Positions 16,766-26,668 of a stretch of DNA of 64,000 nt are shown here, in pieces. Within the stretch, counting starts at the first letter, position 1; every line of letters begins with the position of its first letter. A program made the translations under genes and the position numbers. The notes under the pieces were generated by a model. It was not told where the DNA came from. It made no database searches and saw nothing but the letters and a program-made list of their open reading frames with translations. The DNA comes from JAXLVB01 sp046329195 (lineage in GTDB: Bacteria; Bacteroidota; Bacteroidia; Cytophagales; Spirosomataceae), in assembly GCA_046329195.1 (NCBI GenBank), contig JAXLVB010000001.1, positions 2,480,001 to 2,544,000 on the forward strand, read 5' to 3'.

Positions 16766-17632
16766 TCATTGAACAAGTGTATCGAAACAGTAATTAGCCG
16801 GTTTTATATAAGAGGGGCTTTCATAGATAGAAGCGAGCGTATTTTCAAGTATGTAAGCATTTTTATTAGGGTACTGCCAATCAAAATGAGAGGAGTCAGG
16901 ATGTGTTTTTTGGTAGGCTTCGAGTGCTAATGCGAGCAGAGCAAGTCGGTTGTTTATCATGGCTTCTGGGTAAATCTGTTCTTGGATGGCTAACGTACTA
17001 CTCATGAATTCGAAATAAATCACCCTCCTTTTGGGAAACGTTGTCAAGATTCCAGAGCTATGTACCAACATTAAATCGTGAATGAGTACATCACCCGCCT
17101 GCATATCTATACTTTCGTAAGGCATTTTCTGAAGTTCACAAATAGGCAATTTACTTTTGTGGCTTTGGGGTATAATCCGTAATGCCCCATTTTCTTCATT
17201 GGCAGCATCTAAATAAATTCCTAACATAAAGGTCTTACTAATAGAGCGATTCGCTACATCTTGATGCCACAAAACAGGGTTATTGTCACCCAAATGCTTG
17301 ATTACTGCAAATTCTTGAATCGGGAAGAAATCCACTCCACAAATCGCTTCAGCAATAGAAAGTAAAAAGGGACTTCCCAGCAGTGCCAGAAAAATACCAT
17401 CTGCTTTATTACAGAGTTTTTCTATCCCCGTCACCAACTGTCCCTTGCCCTTCATTTCGGTTGTCGTCAGATCCAACGAGTAAGGCTTTTGGGTACAAAT
17501 GCTCTCGATGGCTTCACGAAGATTTTCAATCATTTCTGGGGGAATTACCGCAGATAATTTTACGAATCCCTGTTCAATAAATTGATTTTTCTGTGCTTCA
17601 CTTAGAAAAACGGTAGGTAACGACTCCAACAT
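16766..17632 (-). CDS. Phytanoyl-CoA dioxygenase (PhyH) family protein
   Basis: 288 residues from ATG 17632; a GTG at 17674 would add 14 residues that look unrelated to the family start. Fe(II)/2-oxoglutarate oxygenase with iron-binding H-x-D in VLWHQDVANRS and a distal His in DLMLVHSSG followed by the 2-oxoglutarate-binding Arg (FPKRRVIYFEF). Cytoplasmic, no signal peptide. Isolated gene, so the substrate cannot be guessed; PhyH members act on small molecules in secondary metabolism and lipid turnover. Confidence 0.8.
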   Translation of the reverse strand: MLESLPTVFLSEAQKNQFIEQGFVKLSAVIPPEMIENLREAIESICTQKPYSLDLTTTEMKGKGQLVTGIEKLCNKADGIFLALLGSPFLLSIAEAICGVDFFPIQEFAVIKHLGDNNPVLWHQDVANRSISKTFMLGIYLDAANEENGALRIIPQSHKSKLPICELQKMPYESIDMQAGDVLIHDLMLVHSSGILTTFPKRRVIYFEFMSSTLAIQEQIYPEAMINNRLALLALALEAYQKTHPDSSHFDWQYPNKNAYILENTLASIYESPSYIKPANYCFDTLVQ

Positions 17633-17787
17633 GAGCAATACGGTATAAAATCGAACGTGGTAATAAAAACTCACAAAAATACATTTTTATTCTATCCCCT
17701 CTTGATGGTTTCAGGGCAGCTCTTCGGCACGCACAATTTCTCTTTGAAATAAAGCCCTGAGGTCGCTATCTTTACCCCAAAAACACC

Positions 17788-18003
17788 ATGATTGTCTTTC
17801 ATCTAAAAGGCCACCCTTACATTGAGTTGAATAAACTCTTGAAATTCCACAACTTGGTGGCTTCGGGTGGAGAGGCCAAATACCGGATCCGAGAGTGGGG
17901 AGAGGCCACCGTCAATGGCGAGGTAGAACGACAAGTCCAAAAAAAACTTCGCATCGGCGACCGTGTCGAATTCGACGGGACCATGATCCAAATCGAAGAG
18001 TAA
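17788..18003 (+). CDS. Small S4-domain RNA-binding protein (YbcJ-like)
   Basis: 71 residues forming one S4 RNA-binding domain: IELNKLLKFHNLVASGGEAK helix-turn-helix, then VNGEVERQVQKKLRIGDRVEF. This matches YbcJ/YaaA-like S4 proteins, which bind structured RNA, possibly rRNA. It lies 87 bp before the large sensor kinase, same strand. Confidence 0.85.
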   Translation: MIVFHLKGHPYIELNKLLKFHNLVASGGEAKYRIREWGEATVNGEVERQVQKKLRIGDRVEFDGTMIQIEE

Positions 18004-18089
18004 ATAGCGAGCTATTCTCCAACACGCCATCACATCGTCCAAAATATTCCCTATCTTTGAAAGAATAGCCACCTTAGCTACTCTTTGCA

Positions 18090-21000
18090 TTGAAAACGGA
18101 AAAATGTCGGCTTCTTCTTCTCCGTAGCGTTGTCTATTGCATGACGATTGGACTGCTTTGGTCGTGTCATCAGCCAACGCAACCAACTTCTTCTTTTTCG
18201 GAGCCCAAAATCATCAAGACCCAAGGCCGTGTCATCGCTACCGATACCATGCCTGCGGCGCAAGCCTTACCGCTTGGAGTGCAGAAAGAAGTACCCGTAG
18301 GTAAGCCTACCGTGATTCCGATGAAGGAACGTACCAAACCTACCAAGGTCACCGTTGTAGCGGCGGGTGTGCCTACAGTATCGGTGCCCGGACGAGATTC
18401 ATTTTTGTTGCCCAAAGTAGTTGCCGCCACGCCAAAAATCGTCCCTGCGGGGCTGCCGCAAGTGGTGTTGGCACAAGCAGCTTACGCCAAAGACTATAAT
18501 CCTTATAACTTTACCATTTTTGGACTTTTGCAAGGGCTGGTCGAAAGCCAAATCCATACCATGTACCAAGACCGAGCGGGCAATATTTGGTTTGGCACGT
18601 TCAATGGCATCTCAAAATACAACGGCAAAACGTTTGAAAACTTCACCAAACAGCAGGGCTTACTTGACAATTTTACAGAGTATATCACCCAAGACAAAGC
18701 AGGAAATATGTGGTTTGGGTTTCGTGGGGGGGGGTCTATGTACAACGGGAGCACTTTTACAAACTATACCGTTAACGAAGGGCTGAGTAATAGCTACATC
18801 ACTAAAATTTTGGAAGACAGCCAAGGCAATATCTGGTTTACAACTCGTGAGCATGGTGCATCAAAACTAGACAAAACCAAGAAGACCTTTACCCATTTTG
18901 CCGAAAAAGAAGGCTTGGCAGATATCGTTCTGTCGGTGATAGAAGACCGAAAAGGGAATATTTGGTTTGGTACACAGGACAGAGGGCTTGTCAAATACGA
19001 CGGTAAAAGTTTGACTCGCTATACCCAAAAAGAGGGTCTTACCTATAACAGCATTTTGGGACTATTGGCAGACAAGGCTGGTAATATTTGGCTGGCTACA
19101 TGGAGCGGTGTTACTAAATTTGACGGGCATCATTTCCATCACATTGCGGGCTTAGCGTATGGCTGGGCGAGTGGCATTCTTGAAGACAAATCAGGCGATA
19201 TTTGGTTTAGTATGCTGCCAGGAGGGGGGTATCATTTAGATAAATCGGGGCAGTTTATCACCCAGTTCACTACAGACGAAGGACTGGCTGACAACGAAGT
19301 GATTTCGATCTTAGAAGATAAAATAGGTAATATTTGGTTTGGGACCAACAAAGGCGCTGTTAAGTATAGCAGAATGTTCAGCACCCTTACTCAGCAAGAT
19401 GGCTTGTTAAGTAACAGCGTCCGCTGCATAGTGGAAGATAGCCAACATAATCTTTGGATAGGCACCGAAACAAACGGGGGTGTTTCGTATGTAGATATTG
19501 GCAAAAACACGATTTCAAATTTCACACCCAACGAAGGCCTCAGCGACGGAAACGTCATTAGTGTACTGGAAGACAAGGCAGGCAATGTATGGTTTGGCTC
19601 GCTTTACGGTATGTTGGTTCGCTTGAATGCCGACGGTAAAACGTTCACGCATTTTACGGATAGCGGTCGTTTTATTACTTGCATTTTTCAAGATAAAGCG
19701 GGTACTATTTGGTACAGTTCACGAGAGAAAGGCGGTGTGTTTCGTCTCGATTTTACCCATAACACCTCTACACATTTTACGGTGCAACAGGGGCTTTGCC
19801 ATGACCAAGTCATTCAAATCTTTCAGGATAAAGCTGGAAATATGTGGTTTGGCACATTTGGGGGCGTATCTCGATTAGCCAAAGACGGAAAAACCTTTAC
19901 GAACTATACCGAAAAAGAAGGACTCAATCTGAGTATTGTTGAGAGCATTATTGAAGACCAACGGGGTGATTTTTGGTTTAGCACCTTGGGCGACGGCCTC
20001 AGCCGCCTCGATGTGCAGCAGCAGACCTACATGAACTTTACCGAACGAGAAGGCTTGAGCCATAATACCCTTGTCGGCATGTTGGAAGACCGTGCTGGCA
20101 ATCTCTGGATTTCGAGCCGTATGGGGTTAAACAAACTCTCCAAAGCCACATTACAGGCATTAGACACCAACCCAACTGCCTTACCTGCCGTTTTATTTAA
20201 AAAATATACCTCCGAAAATGGCTATTGGGGCTTTGGCGAAGGGCGGTATTATCTTTTAGAAGACCCCAAAGGGCTTATCTGGATACCCATGATGGATAGG
20301 CTGACGGTATTTGACCCCAACGAAGACCGCACCGAAACCGAAGCGCCAATGGTACAATTGACGCATGTAAACTTGTTCAACGAACCCATCGTTTGGAAAA
20401 AAGACAGCAGTTTTGTCCTGAAAAACGGTATTCGAGTTGGTGATTTTGACTTTGAGCGACTGTCTCAAAACTACAATATTCCACAAGGACTAAGCCTACC
20501 TTACAACAACAATTTTATCACCTTCGATTTTGTCGGAATCAACACCCACACCCCCAAGGCTGTGCGGTATCAGTACCAATTAGAAGGTGTGGATGCAGGC
20601 TGGAGTGCCCTGACTTCTCGTTCCGAGGCTTCTTACGGAAGTTTACCCGCTGGCAACTATACCTTCAGGCTCAAAGCCATGAACGGCGAAGGGCTTTGGA
20701 GCAAAGAACTGCACTATGAGTTTAGCATACGCCCGCCCTGGTGGAAAACCTGGTGGTGCTATCTGTTATATGCTCTTGCCATTGGCGGAATGGCTTACGG
20801 GTTTATTCAGTACCGAATTGCCCAAGGAGTAGAGAAAATTAGGGCTTTAGAGACCATACGAGTCAAAATATCCAGCGACCTTCACGACGACGTAGGTTCG
20901 ATTTTGTCGGGGCTTGCCATGCAGTCACAGATGATGGCTTTTATGGCCAAAGAGGAACAGAAAGAGTCTTTGAACGAAATCAGTGCCATGAGCCATGATG

Positions 21001-21434
21001 CGATGGAACGAATGCGGGATACCGTGTGGGCGATAGATTCTCGTAAAGATAAATTTGAAAATCTTATAGACCGTATGCGGGCGTTTGCCGAAAGAAACCT
21101 TAACCGCAAGCAGATTTCGCACGATTTTAAACTCGAAATAGACGACACCAAACGATTTATTGACCCGCAAAAAAGACAACATATTTATTTGATTTTTAAA
21201 GAAGCTATTGCCAATATCTGCAAACATTCTAATGCCACTCACGTAGAAATTCAGTTTAGCGCAGACAAAGACCACCTGCATCTACGTATTCATGACAACG
21301 GCTCATTGTACCAGACTACAACAACCTCTGACGGCCTCGGCCTTAGCAACATGCACCTGCGGGCTACCCAAATCAACGGCACCCTCAGTACTCATTACCA
21401 AGATGGGTTTGTGGTTGATTTGGTGGTTGGATAG
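18090..21434 (+). CDS. Propeller-type (Reg_prop/Y_Y_Y) sensor histidine kinase
   Basis: 1114 residues. TTG start at 18090 gives a lipoprotein-like leader (KTEKCRLLLLRS... LLWSC, Cys at ~26); the internal ATG at 18141 would cut off the charged part, so TTG is preferred. Order: Thr/Pro-rich linker (~30-130); about 14 two-component-regulator propeller repeats of the form DKAGNIWFGT...GVSKYDG...FTxYTxKEGL (~140-690); Y_Y_Y domain (~760-870); one membrane segment (~885-905, WWCYLLYALAIGGMAYGF); HisKA_3 dimerisation domain with phospho-His at ~932 (SSDLHDDVGSILSG); HATPase_c (IFKEAIANICKHSNATHVEI ... GLGLSNMHLR). No DNA-binding domain and no response regulator adjacent, so an orphan kinase. Confidence 0.9.
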   Translation: MKTEKCRLLLLRSVVYCMTIGLLWSCHQPTQPTSSFSEPKIIKTQGRVIATDTMPAAQALPLGVQKEVPVGKPTVIPMKERTKPTKVTVVAAGVPTVSVPGRDSFLLPKVVAATPKIVPAGLPQVVLAQAAYAKDYNPYNFTIFGLLQGLVESQIHTMYQDRAGNIWFGTFNGISKYNGKTFENFTKQQGLLDNFTEYITQDKAGNMWFGFRGGGSMYNGSTFTNYTVNEGLSNSYITKILEDSQGNIWFTTREHGASKLDKTKKTFTHFAEKEGLADIVLSVIEDRKGNIWFGTQDRGLVKYDGKSLTRYTQKEGLTYNSILGLLADKAGNIWLATWSGVTKFDGHHFHHIAGLAYGWASGILEDKSGDIWFSMLPGGGYHLDKSGQFITQFTTDEGLADNEVISILEDKIGNIWFGTNKGAVKYSRMFSTLTQQDGLLSNSVRCIVEDSQHNLWIGTETNGGVSYVDIGKNTISNFTPNEGLSDGNVISVLEDKAGNVWFGSLYGMLVRLNADGKTFTHFTDSGRFITCIFQDKAGTIWYSSREKGGVFRLDFTHNTSTHFTVQQGLCHDQVIQIFQDKAGNMWFGTFGGVSRLAKDGKTFTNYTEKEGLNLSIVESIIEDQRGDFWFSTLGDGLSRLDVQQQTYMNFTEREGLSHNTLVGMLEDRAGNLWISSRMGLNKLSKATLQALDTNPTALPAVLFKKYTSENGYWGFGEGRYYLLEDPKGLIWIPMMDRLTVFDPNEDRTETEAPMVQLTHVNLFNEPIVWKKDSSFVLKNGIRVGDFDFERLSQNYNIPQGLSLPYNNNFITFDFVGINTHTPKAVRYQYQLEGVDAGWSALTSRSEASYGSLPAGNYTFRLKAMNGEGLWSKELHYEFSIRPPWWKTWWCYLLYALAIGGMAYGFIQYRIAQGVEKIRALETIRVKISSDLHDDVGSILSGLAMQSQMMAFMAKEEQKESLNEISAMSHDAMERMRDTVWAIDSRKDKFENLIDRMRAFAERNLNRKQISHDFKLEIDDTKRFIDPQKRQHIYLIFKEAIANICKHSNATHVEIQFSADKDHLHLRIHDNGSLYQTTTTSDGLGLSNMHLRATQINGTLSTHYQDGFVVDLVVG

Positions 21435-21516
21435 TAGTTCAACTATTTCAAGCCAGTTGTTGGTCTGATGTCAAAAAACGCTACATTTGTTTAGCATCAA
21501 CCCTACCTTTTTGGCG

Positions 21517-23541
21517 ATGAAAGTTATCTGTACCATTCTTACACTATTTGTACTATGGGTTGCCCCTGTTTCTGCTCAACAAAGTCCTTCTGATAGCCTT
21601 ATTCAGTTGCTTGCCAAACCCATGCCCGACACTAGCCGGGTGCTACTCTTAGACCAAGTAGGGCGTACGCTCATGTATTCCAAGCCATTGGTAGCCATGC
21701 AATACGCCAAAGAAGGATTGACTCTGGCCGAAAAACTGAATTATCAAAAAGGGATTGCTCGCAATCTGAATCGGCTGGGTAGTATTCTCAGGCGAATTGG
21801 AAGCTATCCAGATGCACTAGCTATGCATTTGCAATCGTTAAAAGTGGCAGAGCAGCATAAAGACCTAGAGGGGATGGCCAAAACCCTCAATAACATCGGA
21901 ATCCTTTACTCTGAACAAAAAGATTCTCGAAAAGCTATTTCGTATTTTTTAAAAACGAATACGATTGCCCTACAGCTTCGAGACGAGAACTTGGTTGAAA
22001 TTTCGCTCCTCAACATCGGCTCTGATTACGCCATTCTGAATCAGCTGGATTCGGCTGAGTATTATACTCAAAAGGCGTACCTGATGGCTCTTAAACGAAA
22101 TAGTGAGAATCAAGGTGAGTTATTGATTAACTTGGGAAACATCCTTTCTCGAAAACATCAATATTCACAATCGTTGACGTACTATCGCATGAGTGTACCT
22201 TATCTAAACTACTTGGGAGACAATCAAACCAAAGGAAGGGCTTTTTTGGAGATGGCTCAAGTTTTTCGTAATAACAAACAGGTAGATTCTTCGCTTTATT
22301 ATGCTAAACAATCGTTGCGGATAGCCCAAGAAGTCAATAACCCACAAAGTATTTATGATGCCAGTATGTTGCTTACCAAGCTCTACGAAACCCAAAATGA
22401 AAGCAACTCCTATCATTTTTTTAAGTTAGCGATAGCGGCCAAAGACAGCATGTTTAACCAAGAAAAAGTAAAACAATTGCAAAACATTGGTTTTCAAGAA
22501 GAATTACGTTTACAGAAAATCAAAGAAGAGCGGATAGCATATCAAAATAACGTAAGAACGTATGCCCTACTGGCAGGATTGGCAGTGGTTTTGACTATTG
22601 CCTTGATTTTGTACCGCAACAACCAACAAAAGCAAAAAGCCAATGTATTATTACAAGCCCAACAAGAAGAAATCAAACAAACCCTTAGTCAACTCAAAAT
22701 CACCCAGAAACAACTAATTCAGAAAGAAAAGTTAGCGTCTCTCGGCGAACTCACCGCAGGCATTGCCCACGAGATTCAAAATCCGTTGAATTTTGTCAAT
22801 AACTTTTCGCAACTCAGTATGGAGCTAATGAATGACCTGCGGTCACCGAGTAACAGCACCTCCGAAGAGGTCAGAGCGTCTCTCCATGACTGGGAGGCCG
22901 ACGGCTTGGGATGGGAGGTTTTGGGAGATATTCAACAAAACTTAGAAAAAATTCAGCATCACGGTAAGCGAGCCAGCAAGATTGTGGCAGGCATGCTCGA
23001 ACACGCCCAAATAGGAACAGGAGAGCCTCAAACTACCAATCTTCATGCACTTGCCAACAGCTTTTTGAATCTTAGCTATCGGGGTATGAAAGCCAAACAT
23101 GGTGACTTAGAGGCTAGTTATGAGCTCGTTTCGGAAGAAAATCTTCCATTGGTTTCGTGTGTACCTCAAGAAATAGGCCGAGTATTGCAAAATCTTCTCA
23201 ACAATGCGTTTTATTCGGTTTGGCAACGACAAACCTCCACAACAGAAAACTACCAGCCTTTCGTAAAACTTCATGTTGAGCAAACTACCTACGAAAGTAT
23301 CCCAATGGTGGCCTTGCGAATAAAAGATAATGGAACCGGAATCCCTCACGATGTTTTACCTAAAATCTTCAATCCGTTCTTTACGACCAAGCCCACAGGC
23401 GAAGGCACAGGATTGGGGCTATCGTTATCGTACGAAATCATCACCCAAGGACACAACGGCCAATTGTTGGTCGAAACTACCGTAGGACAAGGTTCGCAGT
23501 TTAGTATTTTGCTACCTATAGAACCCACAACAACCTACTGA
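21517..23541 (+). CDS. TPR-containing sensor histidine kinase (HisKA type)
   Basis: 674 residues from ATG 21517, which gives a clean signal peptide (MKVICTILTLFVLWVAPVSAQ); a TTG ten codons earlier is less likely. About five TPR units in the periplasmic part (~45-330), one membrane segment (~348-368), a coiled coil, then HisKA with H box LGELTAGIAHEIQNPLNFVN and HATPase_c (N box LLNNAFYSV, DNGTGIPHD, GEGTGLGLSLS). This HisKA/TPR combination is common in Cytophagales. It begins 82 bp after the propeller kinase; no response regulator next to it. Confidence 0.9.
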   Translation: MKVICTILTLFVLWVAPVSAQQSPSDSLIQLLAKPMPDTSRVLLLDQVGRTLMYSKPLVAMQYAKEGLTLAEKLNYQKGIARNLNRLGSILRRIGSYPDALAMHLQSLKVAEQHKDLEGMAKTLNNIGILYSEQKDSRKAISYFLKTNTIALQLRDENLVEISLLNIGSDYAILNQLDSAEYYTQKAYLMALKRNSENQGELLINLGNILSRKHQYSQSLTYYRMSVPYLNYLGDNQTKGRAFLEMAQVFRNNKQVDSSLYYAKQSLRIAQEVNNPQSIYDASMLLTKLYETQNESNSYHFFKLAIAAKDSMFNQEKVKQLQNIGFQEELRLQKIKEERIAYQNNVRTYALLAGLAVVLTIALILYRNNQQKQKANVLLQAQQEEIKQTLSQLKITQKQLIQKEKLASLGELTAGIAHEIQNPLNFVNNFSQLSMELMNDLRSPSNSTSEEVRASLHDWEADGLGWEVLGDIQQNLEKIQHHGKRASKIVAGMLEHAQIGTGEPQTTNLHALANSFLNLSYRGMKAKHGDLEASYELVSEENLPLVSCVPQEIGRVLQNLLNNAFYSVWQRQTSTTENYQPFVKLHVEQTTYESIPMVALRIKDNGTGIPHDVLPKIFNPFFTTKPTGEGTGLGLSLSYEIITQGHNGQLLVETTVGQGSQFSILLPIEPTTTY

Positions 23542-23560
23542 AAATTAACGCTGTACCTTC

Positions 23561-23590
23561 TTGCAAATTCAGGAATGGTGATTATATTTG
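23561..23590 (+). promoter_or_regulatory. Consensus Bacteroidota promoter
   Basis: TTG at 23561-23563 and TATATTTG at 23583-23590, separated by 19 bp, match the TTG-N19-TAnnTTTG consensus. It lies 31 bp upstream of the small membrane protein gene. Confidence 0.75.
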
Positions 23591-23621
23591 GCAACTATCA
23601 AATCCTATAAACCTTATCACA

Positions 23622-23819
23622 ATGAAAAAGTCTTTCCTATTCACCGCTCTGTTGTTATTAGAAGTTACATTTTCATTTGCTCAAGTTCACAAAGACACGG
23701 ATTCATTAACCACGCAAAGCGCATCGTCAGGTGGGTTCGACATCACTGCCTTAGCCATTGGTTTAATAGTGGGTGTGGGCATAGGTTACGTGTTGGGTTC
23801 GAGAATGGCAAAAAAGTAA
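23622..23819 (+). CDS. Small exported/membrane protein
   Basis: 65 residues: signal peptide (KKSFLFTALLLLEVTFSFAQ), a short Ser/Thr-rich linker, and a Gly-rich membrane segment (ITALAIGLIVGVGIGYVLGS) ending in RMAKK. No family recognised. Support for it being real: strong consensus promoter, good start context and a canonical signal peptide. A possible small inner-membrane anchor or stress protein. Confidence 0.6.
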   Translation: MKKSFLFTALLLLEVTFSFAQVHKDTDSLTTQSASSGGFDITALAIGLIVGVGIGYVLGSRMAKK

Positions 23820-23845
23820 TCACCACCAACAGAGCAAGGAGTATG

Positions 23846-25351
23846 TCATTGGCAATCTCCTTGCTTATTTTTTGGATTATCAATGTGCTTGAGGCTAATC
23901 ATCAAGGGAACGATGTGCCCTTTGTGAGTACCTTTTAGTTCAAACCCCATTTTTTTGTCTTTGTAGTTTACCTGTTCGTAGGGTATCAATTCATCTCCAA
24001 ATGCAAAGAGTACTCGGCTGGCAAACGAGCCACTTCGCTGCATCATCTTCTGTACATACGCTTGCATAGCTAATGGCCTTTCCGAAAACAAAAAGAGCCA
24101 GTATTCGGTCCCCGCATCACCAAAAAGTATGTAGTTGTCTCCTTCAGAAGGTAGTATTATTTTGGTATTAGCACCAACGATGGGGCTTATTGATGGGTCG
24201 CCGGGAAACAGCGTGTCTATGCTACTAACGGCGGTATTTCCGCCAATTACATACAAGTACGTTTGTTTGTCCACGTTGGAACTAAACTTAAAGGGCGTAC
24301 AGGTCTGCTGAGGGTCGTTCAACGAATACGCCACCAAGGTATCGCTATTACGCCCCTGCCGCCCTAGCAGTTGGCGAGTAAAGGGTGGCTCCGTGCCTTT
24401 GTACGTATCGGCAATGCTGATGCTTACATCGCCCGATAGTAGCACCTGAGCGGTGTCGTTGGCAGCTCGCACGTAGGACTGAAATCCATATTTGGCGTAG
24501 TCTTGGTAGTCGGTAAATCGAATCCAGAAGTAGCCGTCGTCGCCCCAGGCTGTGCCATAGCTATTGACTACCCTAAATGCCCCGCCAAACCTACTGCTAT
24601 CGTAGCCAACTACACACATGGCATGCCCGTTGCCCAAGCGACTAGACTTTTCGGGTTTCCAGAGGCTTGTCTCGGCATCGGTATCTATCCCCAAAAAATG
24701 CAGGATTTGGAGCCACAGTCTTCGCCAAAAACTCAGCTCTTGTAGGTCATGCAGCGAAGGTGTAGTTTGTACACCCACTACCACAGGGCTGCCTTCGGCC
24801 AGTGCCTTTTGGGTAGCTTTTACTTTAGCCACGTTGTTACCCTCGTCGAGCAGGTCAAAGAGTTTGACGTAATCTAAGATTTTGGAGTCTTCGGTCAGTT
24901 TTAGGGATTTATTAGCAGCGCAATAGGGGTATCCTTGTTCGGCAAAACGAGCCACGCCCTGAGTTTTCATATACGCTAAGGCATCTTGAATCTCCGAACC
25001 CATTTTACAACTGACATCCGATTTATCCTTAATGATATTGTAAATGTAGGAAGGTGAAAACCGCAGCGAATCAATGGATTTTTTGTTAGTAATACCCAGT
25101 CGCATGGCTTCGAGCATGGTACGCATGTAGTAGGTTGTCGAAACCCCCACACAGGTACCCAATGGCCCTTGGTTAATCACCGAAGGCACATACGCCGACA
25201 AATCTACTTGGGAAGGCAAACCTTTTGAGCTCACCGTTAAGTTTGATTTTTTTTGTGGGATATGCTCGTAAGAATTATCGTTCAATCTTAGGCCCTGCGC
25301 CTGTGCCATTATGCTGCACAACAACAGCCCTTTAATCAAGTATAATTTCAT
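23846..25351 (-). CDS. Exported papain-like (C1A) cysteine peptidase with DUF4384-like C-terminus
   Basis: 501 residues, signal peptide to ~19. The papain core is complete: oxyanion Gln and nucleophile Cys in VINQGPLGTCVGVS (Cys ~68), His in GNGHAMCVVGYD and Asn in VVNSYGTAWGDDGYFWIRF. The C-terminal ~190 residues (SISIADTYKGTEPPF ... YLYVIGGNTAVSSIDTLFPG ... EYWLFLFSERPL) have the pattern of DUF4384, a domain usually attached to bacterial caspase-like proteins. Last gene of a three-gene minus-strand operon with two caspase-fold proteins (24-bp gap). Acts outside the cytoplasm. Protease call is strong; DUF4384 call is by eye. Confidence 0.8.
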   Translation of the reverse strand: MKLYLIKGLLLCSIMAQAQGLRLNDNSYEHIPQKKSNLTVSSKGLPSQVDLSAYVPSVINQGPLGTCVGVSTTYYMRTMLEAMRLGITNKKSIDSLRFSPSYIYNIIKDKSDVSCKMGSEIQDALAYMKTQGVARFAEQGYPYCAANKSLKLTEDSKILDYVKLFDLLDEGNNVAKVKATQKALAEGSPVVVGVQTTPSLHDLQELSFWRRLWLQILHFLGIDTDAETSLWKPEKSSRLGNGHAMCVVGYDSSRFGGAFRVVNSYGTAWGDDGYFWIRFTDYQDYAKYGFQSYVRAANDTAQVLLSGDVSISIADTYKGTEPPFTRQLLGRQGRNSDTLVAYSLNDPQQTCTPFKFSSNVDKQTYLYVIGGNTAVSSIDTLFPGDPSISPIVGANTKIILPSEGDNYILFGDAGTEYWLFLFSERPLAMQAYVQKMMQRSGSFASRVLFAFGDELIPYEQVNYKDKKMGFELKGTHKGHIVPLMISLKHIDNPKNKQGDCQ

Positions 25352-25375
25352 GATGTTGAGAGTTAAGTAGCAGCC

Positions 25376-26644
25376 TTACCATGTTGTCCAAGTTTCACTG
25401 GTGTTTAGTTCTGTAATCAGCAGGTAATCGTCTGTTCTTTTGATAGATACAGGATGCACTCTGAGTGAGACCAATTTAGCATTTTTTTGAACAAAATCAT
25501 GCAGGTAATCCGAGATTGGCATTGTGACTTGGCGAGTTAATGAGTCTGTTTGAGCCGAACGAAGTACCTTTACACTGGCAGTTTTGTGAAAATACGTACT
25601 CAATTTTTCAATCTGCTTTTGTCGCTCTGCTGTATTGTCGGTGGCTATCAACTGTTTAAATTCTTTCTCTAAGTCCCACACAGTCGGTACCTGATCATAA
25701 GAAGGCAAGGGTTTTATTATGGTTCGGAGCGAAGCGTTGCAGTCGTTCAATGTCCACATAGCATGAGGCATTTGTTCTGGGGTAACGTAGTCTTTCAAAC
25801 CACCCAAGGCGATAGTTCCCGTTTCAACAATTTCTTGAGTATTACGAAGTAGCTTATCCAAACTTACGTCTTTGAGTGTTTTGAACGTAGTCCTTAACAA
25901 AATATCATGGAAAGCACTCGAAAAAGCCGTAGTAAATGCCGAGCCAGTTCGCAAAACATTGGTATAAACCGACTCGCCCCGACGGACACTTGCCACCTTG
26001 AGTACCCCACATGACTCTAGAAATAATTTTCGTAGTACCAACTTACGGATGTCTTCCATAAAAACGGTACTCTCCGCAAATCCAGTGGGCGGCGGTGGAA
26101 AAGTGTTGCGGCAGTCGGCTATGACCATCCCAAAGCGTACGCCTTTGGCAGTAATCAGGTCAGCTACGTTATCGAGTGAAAGGGGATTTTTTTCGTACCC
26201 ATTGAGTTGAAACGAAGGAAATTCATTGGCAGGCAACACCTTCGCTTTATTGCTCGCAGAAGCCGCACTGCGGCTAAACATACGACTCAACCAATTGTTG
26301 GACGTAGCCGCCACGGTTTCGCTAGTAGCAGATGGATAGTACCCCAAGCCTGAGTAATAAAACAAGATAATGTCGTTAGGCTGAGTTTTAAGGGTCTGAA
26401 TCGCTTGCTTAGCCGCCTCTGCGTTGAAATTTCGACTATTGGGGCTCAGGTACGTCGTTTGAAGTTTGTAGCCAAGCCCCCACCCGATGGTCTCTACTAT
26501 TTTGGTCATTCTTTCTTGGTCTTGGAGGCTCATCATCCCAAATTGCTTGTCCTGCAAGTCTGCCACCAAGACTACGTGTAAGGTTTGGGCACAAACGCCC
26601 AAGGGCCAAACCAACATCAACAACAGTATTCGTATGGATTGCAT
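25376..26644 (-). CDS. Exported caspase-fold (C14-like) protein lacking catalytic dyad, copy B
   Basis: 422 residues with signal peptide (MQSIRILLLMLVWPLGVCAQ). Caspase-like fold: TLHVVLVADLQDKQFG, NDIILFYYSGLGYYP and VRFGMVIADCRN. In active family members these two places read YYSGHG (catalytic His) and D-x-C-[HN] (catalytic Cys). Here the His is Leu (TTG codon on the minus strand) and the Cys position after D-C is Arg, so the protein looks inactive. Homologous along its length to the upstream gene. Gaps of 24 bp on both sides indicate an operon with the paralogue and the papain-like protease. Possibly a scaffold or protease-controlling partner (inference). Confidence 0.7.
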   Translation of the reverse strand: MQSIRILLLMLVWPLGVCAQTLHVVLVADLQDKQFGMMSLQDQERMTKIVETIGWGLGYKLQTTYLSPNSRNFNAEAAKQAIQTLKTQPNDIILFYYSGLGYYPSATSETVAATSNNWLSRMFSRSAASASNKAKVLPANEFPSFQLNGYEKNPLSLDNVADLITAKGVRFGMVIADCRNTFPPPPTGFAESTVFMEDIRKLVLRKLFLESCGVLKVASVRRGESVYTNVLRTGSAFTTAFSSAFHDILLRTTFKTLKDVSLDKLLRNTQEIVETGTIALGGLKDYVTPEQMPHAMWTLNDCNASLRTIIKPLPSYDQVPTVWDLEKEFKQLIATDNTAERQKQIEKLSTYFHKTASVKVLRSAQTDSLTRQVTMPISDYLHDFVQKNAKLVSLRVHPVSIKRTDDYLLITELNTSETWTTW

Positions 26645-26668
26645 GATAATCGGTGTTTTGTGGGTGAT

